Positions 57,913-64,000 of a DNA stretch of 64,000 nucleotides are shown piece by piece. The position numbers and the translations under genes are program-made. The stretch comes from Vermamoeba vermiformis. Its lineage: Eukaryota; Tubulinea; Echinamoebida. Positions within the stretch are counted from its first letter, which is position 1. Each line of letters begins with the position of its first letter. Below the pieces are notes generated by a model. That model saw only the letters and a program-made list of their open reading frames with translations, was not told the origin of the DNA and made no database searches. The stretch spans positions 19,434 through 83,433 of the forward strand of contig JBEWZL010000214.1 in NCBI GenBank assembly GCA_045837725.1. The letters are read 5' to 3'.

Positions 57913-59407
57913 ATGAGAGCGCTGCTATTCATCGCCGTTTTGCTTGCAGCGATATTGAATGTGACTGCGCACTCAAGATTCGTTTGCCCGACTCCCAGAA
58001 GCGATAGCTCCGGTATTAAAACAGTAAGTTCCGTGATTAATTTTAAAATTGTATAATCACTGCACTCTTATGATAAATAACGCTAATACTGCAAGATATT
58101 AAAATAAAATTTGTAATTGAGCTGTAATTTCCGTTTAACTGCCCAAGTAGCAATTATAATAGTAAAAATAATATAATTAATCAACCAAGGAATTAAAATA
58201 AATTTATGCAGGGACCATGCGGAGATCAAACGAACGACTTCAGCGGACCCGTTACTGAGCTTTCTCCCGGCTGGAATACCTTAGTCATCGAAGAAACCGT
58301 TGTTCACAGTGGTAAGTCATAATTTTGGAGGTGATATAAGTGCCAGGCAAGCCGAGATTTATTTTGATACTCGCAGGAGCGCCGTTTAGAATTGCGTTGA
58401 CGATTGGAGGAGTCGATGATTATAAAAGTAAGTTATTACTGTACTGCAATTTTTATTTCGCGTTGATATTGCGAACAACTTTGAACTAACGAAACTAAAC
58501 TAAACGAAGTAGTAAATCCGCTCCCCATTCCAAAATAGGCACAGATATCGCTTTATTTATAGTTTGCCGCTAGTAATTATACCTTTTTATGTAGTAAAGA
58601 TCCTCCGTTGCTAGTCGCTTACGTATCTAATTTTAGACACCTTACTCGATCACGTGCCACACAACGATGCCAATCCCACTAACGGCCGTTACTTCGTGAA
58701 TGTTTATATTCCCGATATCAACTGTGCAAATTGCGCTATTCAATCGGGCAACTCAATGACTGGTGGTTACAGTGGCTGCACTCTGGATGGAGGTTGCTCG
58801 GCCTACTTCTCTTGCGCTAATATCAAGATTAACGGGTAAATATCATAAAAGAATACACTGCATCATATATCTGTTAATACAATCAGTAAGCAAGCTAATA
58901 GAACTAATTTTTCGCTTTCAGAACTCAAGATCCCGCTACTTGGCAATCCAACTTTACTTACTCACCTCCAGCAGACTGGCCTTATACTGTAAGTCTCATA
59001 TTGGCTATGAATTAATTTAAAATTCGTCTATGGTTGCATTTTACAAGCAATGCAGGATCTGATCGCTCGGTTTAACAACCTGTTTCTAATATAAATGGCT
59101 TGATAGGACACTCCTAATGTATACGGCGACGAATCTGCGACTTGGAAAGACGGTTGGATCGTAGGTATCAACTACAATCAACAACCTGCTGGTGCTTGCG
59201 CTGCCGTCGTGAGTGGTGGAGGTAAGTCAGATCTTTTCGTAGAAATTCAATTGTATTTAAATGCTTATAGCCATACCTCCTACTATCTATATTCCTGCCG
59301 CGCCTAAACCTCCCACAGCTTCTACGCCAGTTAAGAAGTCTTCGAGCTCATCCGCAGTTCTTGCCAATATCTTGCTCTTGCTTAGCGTTATTTTGTTGCT
59401 CTTTTAG
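57913..59407 (+). CDS. LPMO-like histidine-brace secreted protein with GPI-type tail
   Basis: Signal peptide MRALLFIAVLLAAILNVTA, predicted to be cleaved directly before His (HSRFVCPTPRSDSSG), giving the N-terminal histidine of a copper histidine brace. The second His is probably in TLLDHVPHNDANPTNG, and VNVYIPDINCANCAIQ, CTLDGGCSAYFSCANIKI and TWKDGWIVGINYNQ complete an LPMO-like beta-sandwich with several disulfides. After it come a Pro/Ser linker and a hydrophobic tail (SSAVLANILLLLSVILLLF). It resembles the chitin-binding type 4/AA-like proteins of oomycetes and fungi; whether it oxidises a polysaccharide or handles copper (X325/BIM1-like) is not decidable here. Seven exons. Confidence 0.82.
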
Positions 59408-59738
59408 ATTGTAATATTAGTTTTGGTAGTAATTAGCAAATAAAGACAAATTGTTTGCTGAAACTGAAGATCCAGTTCTGGTGAGATTCCACTAAACAGC
59501 CCTTGGAGCGAATATTAGAACTCGTGTTATACCGCTGGTTATAATAAATGAAATTTAGCGTACCAACAGAATTGCCTCCCGATTCAAGAGCTGTCAAAAC
59601 AACGATCTTGACAAAAAAAAGTTCCAACCTTAAATTCAGACCTCTCCACCACAGAACCCGTCTGTGTTGTTTATATAATATTTTGTATATCAATTGTAAA
59701 TAACTTGGTCCTCGCGTAGTCTGTATAGTTTTAACAAG
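59408..59738. other. Intergenic, no gene seen
   Basis: About 330 bp. A minus-strand 103-codon open frame overlaps it and the CHMP3 start, but has no family features and an odd composition, so it is taken as chance. Confidence 0.45.
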
Positions 59739-61030
59739 ATGCAATCCATTGTAAATTTTTTCTTTGGCAAAGAGCCTACACCGGAAGAAATGGTGAAAAA
59801 ATGGAGACGAGAAATTAGTTCTGAAGGACGAACGATTGATCGAACCATTAGAGGTCAGTGCTGCATCTGAATTTTTCCTAATAATTTTTGAAATTGAAAG
59901 TCCTTTATTAAAAAATCTGTAAATACTTTAGAAATTATATATGAATTATTTACGTGCTAATTTCTATTTTTATTTGCAAAATTAACGCGTACGATTTTAG
60001 GTATCGAGCGAGAGGAAAATAAATTGAAACTCGAGATCAAAAAAGCAGCCAAAGCTAATGATATGAAAACTGCAAAGTAAGTATCGTTTTTGTATGATTC
60101 CTTGCATTTATATAAATTAAAGAACACCGGACAGTAGAATTTTTTTTTTGCAAATCCGGATCGCCCCCTCTCATTTAGTTCAGAACTGAAATTACATTTA
60201 CTAATGCATCGCTTGTTATCAATAGGACATTGGCTAAAGAAATAGTCCGCTCTCGCAAACACAAAGATCGTCTTTTTGTTTCAAAAGCTCAGCTCAACTC
60301 TGTCTCGCTGCACTTGCAGCAGAACTTAGGTACGTTTAATATCTTCATTATACATATCAACATATAGTAGCCGAGACCTATAATGTTAATCACCCATTTA
60401 TAGCTACATATAAAATGGCTGGCCATATCGCCAAGAGTGCTGAGGTGATGAAAGCGATGAACAATTTGATTCGATTGCCCGAGCTCAATAACGTCATGAT
60501 GACCATGTCGCGAGAGATGGAGAAGGTTAGTATCTATAATATACATAAAATGCATAATACCACGCAATGATAAGCGTGCGATCTGCTCACATCGACAGCT
60601 GGATCTGCACGATGAAAGCTCTTCACTATTATACGATAATACTGAAATAACGTTACTAAAATATAGTCCTATTGTCATATTATATAGCGCCAGCATTAAT
60701 TATTCTCTTTTACCTTTAGGCCGGTCTGATCGAAGAGATGATGGATGACATCTTGGACGAAGATGACGTGGACGATGAAGTCGAAGAAGAAGTCGACAAA
60801 GTGGTCGATGAGCTCATCCTCGACATTGTGGATAGAACTCCTGCTGCCAAGAGCAAAATACCCGCTGCTAAAGTGCAACAGCCTGCTCAAGTACGTACCC
60901 GTCAAATTAGATCTAGATCACGCACTCGAATTATTATTATTAAATAGCAAACAATTAATTAATACGGATACTATAGGAAGAAAAAGATCTCGAATTGGAG
61001 AAGCGATATGAAGCTTTGAACAATATTTAG
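59739..61030 (+). CDS. CHMP3/Vps24-like ESCRT-III subunit
   Basis: Starts MQSIVNFFFGKEPTPEEMVKKW. Basic N-terminal helical core: REISSEGRTIDRTIRGIERE, TLAKEIVRSRKHKDRLFVSKAQLNSV. Then MAGHIAKSAEVMKAMNNLIRLPELNNVMMTMSREMEKAGLIEEMMDD, the CHMP3 pattern of KSxEVMKxMxxLxKxPE followed by SxEMxKAGIIEEM. The C-terminal half is acidic (DEDDVDDEVEEEVDKVVDEL), as needed for autoinhibition, and ends in a short helix (LEKRYEALNNI) that could be an MIT-interacting motif. About 215 residues, normal for the family. It acts in membrane scission at endosomes. Six or seven exons. Confidence 0.92.
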
Positions 61031-61617
61031 ATGATAGCATGAGGATCAGATCTGACAGTAACGTACGTAAGTTCAAAATTTACTACGTCATTAGAACATT
61101 GTTTGAAAAACAAATTTGATGTAAATAGTGCCAAAATGTGATAAATATGTGTTAGCGATATTGAACGAGCAATAATTGACTCGATTTTAAATTTCAGCTT
61201 TTTCAACGATTCAACAATAATATTTTGCTATTACTGCTTATTATATTACCAAATATTGCGCACATAGGTTAAATGAAATACAATATTGTGTATTACTTTC
61301 AGATCGTACCAGATCCTTCGTGAAGAAAAATCACAATTTGAATCTTCATTGCACTATGCATGGTAGGTGCGTATGAGTAGTATGAAACGGAAGGGTCAGC
61401 GGAAAGATCATTGCGGTATACAGTGCTTCTCGTTCCAGAATTTTCCAAAAAAGGAAATTTTACCTTCTGAACCAGCTTCGTGAAGAACGGTGGAAGAAAT
61501 TTGAAAAAATATAAATTGAAATCGATCTGAGTTGTTTTTTATCAATTGCAAATAACAATCAAAAAGCAATACAACAAACTCTTCCCCTTCTACTTCGTTC
61601 AAACCAAATCCGCTACA
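61031..61617. other. Intergenic, no gene seen
   Basis: About 590 bp between CHMP3 and the NmrA-like gene. AT-rich, no convincing ORF, repeat or RNA gene found on either strand. Confidence 0.45.
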
Positions 61618-62686
61618 ATGTCCAACCAATTCAAGACTGTTTTGATCGCTGGAGCCACTGGTTTCCTCGGCTTCAAAGTCGCCAATGCCTTCTTGGACAA
61701 GAAACAATTCGATGTCCGTATCATCGTCCGCAAGGCGAGCGACAAATCCGATCAGCTCAAATCCAAGGGCGCTCATGTAACCGAAGTTGACTTCAATGAC
61801 TCTGAAGCACTCAAGAAGGTAAGTCGTGTTATAATAAGGCTTATTAATATTAATTGTATCATATAGGCCCTTACTGGCGTAGACGCTGTTGTTTCAGTTC
61901 TTTCCAACGACGGATTCGGTGTTCAACCAGCTCTTATTGCCGCCGCTGCTGCTAGTGGTGTTAAGCGCTTCATTCCTTCCGAGTTCGGTGTCAGCATTTC
62001 ATTCGCTCCTCCTGGCACTTCTGGCTTGCTTGACTACAAGTGGGGCATCCGCGAACAGATCCAAAAAACCGGCATGGAGTACACTTACATTAGCAATCAC
62101 ATCTTCATGGAGTACTTGTTCAGCCCGTTCGGTGGTGTTGACCTCAAGAACGCTACTATCGACAGTTACGGCCCGGATGTGACTTTCAGCGCGATCCACA
62201 CCGACGACATTGCTCGCTTGGTCCCTGAAGTCTTGTTGAATCCTAATAGCAAGAATAAGGAAGTTCATCTTGGTGCTCAGACCTTCAAATGGGACGACAT
62301 CGCCACACAACTCGAGAAACTTACCGGTATGTTAAAAAGATTAATAACCATAATTATAATATCACGCATACTCATGACATTTAAAAAAAACGAAATTTCG
62401 CAAATGATGGATTAAAATTTGGATATTTCTGTGACTAACGGAGATTTTTGGACCGACAGGCAAGATCTGGAAAAAACACCAATTAACTGACGAGAAATTG
62501 ACCGAGACCATTACCACTTCGCAAGACATCATTGTTGCATTCGGCGCTACTTTGCAACGTCAAGCATTGAGACTTAAAACCGCCGTTTTGCATCCTCTTG
62601 ATAACTTGACAGATCCATTCTACGAACCAACCAAGAAGAACTTGATTAAGGTCGAAGATTATCTCGCTCAAATCACCAAGCAATAA
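61618..62686 (+). CDS. NmrA-like / isoflavone reductase-like NAD(P)-binding protein
   Basis: Starts MSNQFKTVLIAGATGFLGFKVANAFL (GATGxLG Rossmann motif). RIIVRKASDKSDQLKSKGA follows, then ALTGVDAVVSVL, RFIPSEFGVSISFAPPGT (the SEFG motif of isoflavone reductase-like/NmrA proteins), YTYISNHIFMEYLF and FSAIHTDDIARLVPEVL. About 300 residues in three exons, full length. Such proteins act as NADPH-dependent reductases or redox sensors; the catalytic Lys of phenylpropanoid reductases sits at LLDYKWGIRE, so a reductase is possible. Cytosolic. Confidence 0.88.
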
Positions 62687-63042
62687 GCACTCCGTATCCT
62701 AGATACAAAATGAACTGAACCGTTCTGTTGCTGTTGATCTAACAAAAATAAACCTTTGATCCCCGATATGAGTAGCGTTTGCCTATGCCTTTAAAAATGA
62801 TTGTTTATATACTAGAACTAATATGTGCTTGTTGTGAAGCAAATAAAAACTGTTTCAGGTCATACAAACTAAGGTCAAAGCTGACGACAGCTCAAAAGAA
62901 CGTACTCAAATGAATAGATAATAATGCGTTTAATTACACTATTAACATCAGCATTCAGTACTGAAATACGAATTTCTACCCCATCGACACTAAGCTTAGA
63001 TAATTGATGTAAACGGGTTCCGAGGCTACAACAATATCGTGT
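62687..63042. other. Intergenic, convergent 3' ends
   Basis: About 355 bp between the convergent 3' ends of the NmrA-like and LRR genes. AATAAA-like sequences occur at about 62746 and 62840. Nothing else recognised. Confidence 0.45.
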
Positions 63043-64000
63043 TTATCTGCAAGTGGCGTGACAGGATTTTTTAAACCATTCAGGCATCGGACATGTGAAT
63101 GGATTGCCTGTAGCAAAACAAGACATATACGGCATTGTCACGTTGTTCATTTGTGTCGAGACAGATGTGAACTGATTGTCCTCGATATCAATACAATTCT
63201 TGTTTTTTGCCAACACCGGCACGTAAAATTCGCCGCTGAAATTATTTTTTGCAACGCTGACGATCAACTCCTGTCTACCGGTTTGAAAAAAAAGTTTCTC
63301 GTTCATCTTTGGTACTGGGCCAGATAACTGATTCTTGTCCAATATCAACCGAGTCACACTCGTATTAGCAAGACTAGGCATTGTTCCTGTCAAATTGTTG
63401 TAGCCCAATGACAACACGCGCAAATGTGTCAGCTGTGAAATTTCGTTGGGTATTGTTCCGTACAGTCCACTGCGACGTGCTTCAAACTGCCGAAGATTTT
63501 TAAGATTTGATATCTGCGGCGGTATCGTCCATGACAAGTCGCCATTGTTGCTTAATTGCAAAACGTTCAATGAAGGCAGTGAAAATATCTCCAACGGCAC
63601 GGATCCAGTAAACTGTGAATTGGCAAGAATGAGTGTGTCGAGATTGGTGAGGTTCCCAATCGATGCAGGAATAGTTCCATATATCTTATTCGCTTGATAC
63701 AACCGAAACGATTGAAGTTTGTCGAGTCTGCCAATCGAGTCGGGTATTGTGCCAACCAAATTGAAATCGTACAGCTGTAGACCAACCACTCGCAAGTCAC
63801 CGTTGCATGCGACACCAAGCCATTCACAGACATTATTTGAAGATGTCGAGAGTCCTCTTTGATCACAACAGGCGCCAGTAGCGTTGTACAATTCGGCCAC
63901 GACAGCGTGATCGATTGACAAGTACGCTGGTGACGGCGTTGATGGTGATGGTAGCGGACTTGGTGCTGTTATTCCAGGGCTATTTGGTGCATTAGGAGAG
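63043..64000 (-). CDS. Plant-type leucine-rich repeat ectodomain protein (5' end outside window)
   Basis: Minus-strand open frame from the window edge to a stop at 63043. A Pro/Ser-rich stretch (PSPLPSPSTPSPAYL) is followed by AELYNATGACCDQRGL, NVCEWLGVACNGDLRVVGLQL, an LRRNT cap of the plant receptor type. About eight repeats follow the LxxLxxLxLxxNxLxGxIP consensus (LVGTIPDSIGRLDKLQ, IYGTIPASIGNLTNLD, LYGTIPNEISQLTHLR), and a Cys-rich cap ends it (CPMPEWFKKSCHATCR). No kinase or transmembrane segment follows, so it is secreted or surface-bound through its N-terminal part. The real N-terminus and any signal peptide lie beyond 64000. Intronless in this stretch. Confidence 0.85.
   Translation of the reverse strand, partial: SPNAPNSPGITAPSPLPSPSTPSPAYLSIDHAVVAELYNATGACCDQRGLSTSSNNVCEWLGVACNGDLRVVGLQLYDFNLVGTIPDSIGRLDKLQSFRLYQANKIYGTIPASIGNLTNLDTLILANSQFTGSVPLEIFSLPSLNVLQLSNNGDLSWTIPPQISNLKNLRQFEARRSGLYGTIPNEISQLTHLRVLSLGYNNLTGTMPSLANTSVTRLILDKNQLSGPVPKMNEKLFFQTGRQELIVSVAKNNFSGEFYVPVLAKNKNCIDIEDNQFTSVSTQMNNVTMPYMSCFATGNPFTCPMPEWFKKSCHATCR

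Noticed and set aside
59433-59744. Minus-strand 103-codon ORF before CHMP3
   Set aside because: No motif, basic/aromatic mixed composition, overlaps the CHMP3 start region; probably chance.
1-64000. Apparent abundance of GATC-containing words (GGATCC, AGATCT) in introns and spacers
   Set aside because: Noted by eye only; without a count against a shuffled background I cannot claim enrichment.
1-64000. CRISPR arrays, rRNA genes, bacterial operons
   Set aside because: No direct-repeat arrays, rRNA or Shine-Dalgarno-led gene strings were seen; the sequence is eukaryotic nuclear in character.

Overview
The window comes from a compact nuclear genome of a microbial eukaryote. Nearly every gene is interrupted by short introns (mostly about 45-70 nt, GTAAGT...AG), intergenic gaps are a few hundred bases, and the non-coding DNA is AT-rich. 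The gene set is eukaryotic: eIF4E, RIO1 kinase, CHMP3/Vps24, GH38 alpha-mannosidase, an EXPERA membrane protein, a BCS1-type AAA ATPase, and F-box, LRR and ankyrin proteins. GPI-type secreted enzymes (GH5, beta-helix, a histidine-brace LPMO-like protein), FAS1 repeats and a plant-type LRR ectodomain fit an osmotrophic or phagotrophic protist or an early-diverging fungus. I cannot name the species.

Layout. 0-7.5 kb: the 5' part of eIF4E (minus) diverges from RIO1 (plus). A CMGC-like pseudokinase follows, then a second copy of the RIO1-pseudokinase pair in which RIO1 is only a 5' fragment. 7.6-15.1 kb: a GT31 glycosyltransferase, three related ZZ-finger loci (the third decayed) around an LRR/F-box protein, and a DUF1868 protein. 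15.1-27.2 kb: two F-box-type genes, a SAM protein, a G-patch/C2H2 protein, a kelch-DUF4419-LRR fusion, a membrane-anchored F-box protein and a polytopic membrane protein. 27.5-40.2 kb: FAS1 protein, GH5 glucanase, BCS1-like ATPase, a roughly 5 kb GH38 mannosidase carrying a tRNA-Phe gene inside one intron, and an EXPERA protein.

40.2-49.7 kb is the most unusual part. A 4.7 kb element with near-perfect terminal inverted repeats holds two divergently transcribed genes: an RPA1N (OB-fold)/coiled-coil protein and a DUF7869-like RNase H-fold putative transposase. It appears to have inserted into the 3' part of a second, unrelated DDE-type transposase gene on the minus strand. Pieces of that gene lie on both sides (40.2-40.9 kb and 45.6-48.2 kb), and a BED/GRF zinc-finger gene lies immediately upstream of it. 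I saw no capsid, envelope or reverse transcriptase, so I read these as plain DNA transposons.

50.1-64 kb: an F-box/ankyrin protein, a GPI-type beta-helix protein, an extended SDR, a GPI-type LPMO-like protein, CHMP3, an NmrA-like protein and the C-terminal part of an LRR ectodomain protein that runs off the right edge.

Exon joins were made by eye from GT-AG signals, protein continuity and family knowledge. Gene spans are more reliable than individual splice sites.
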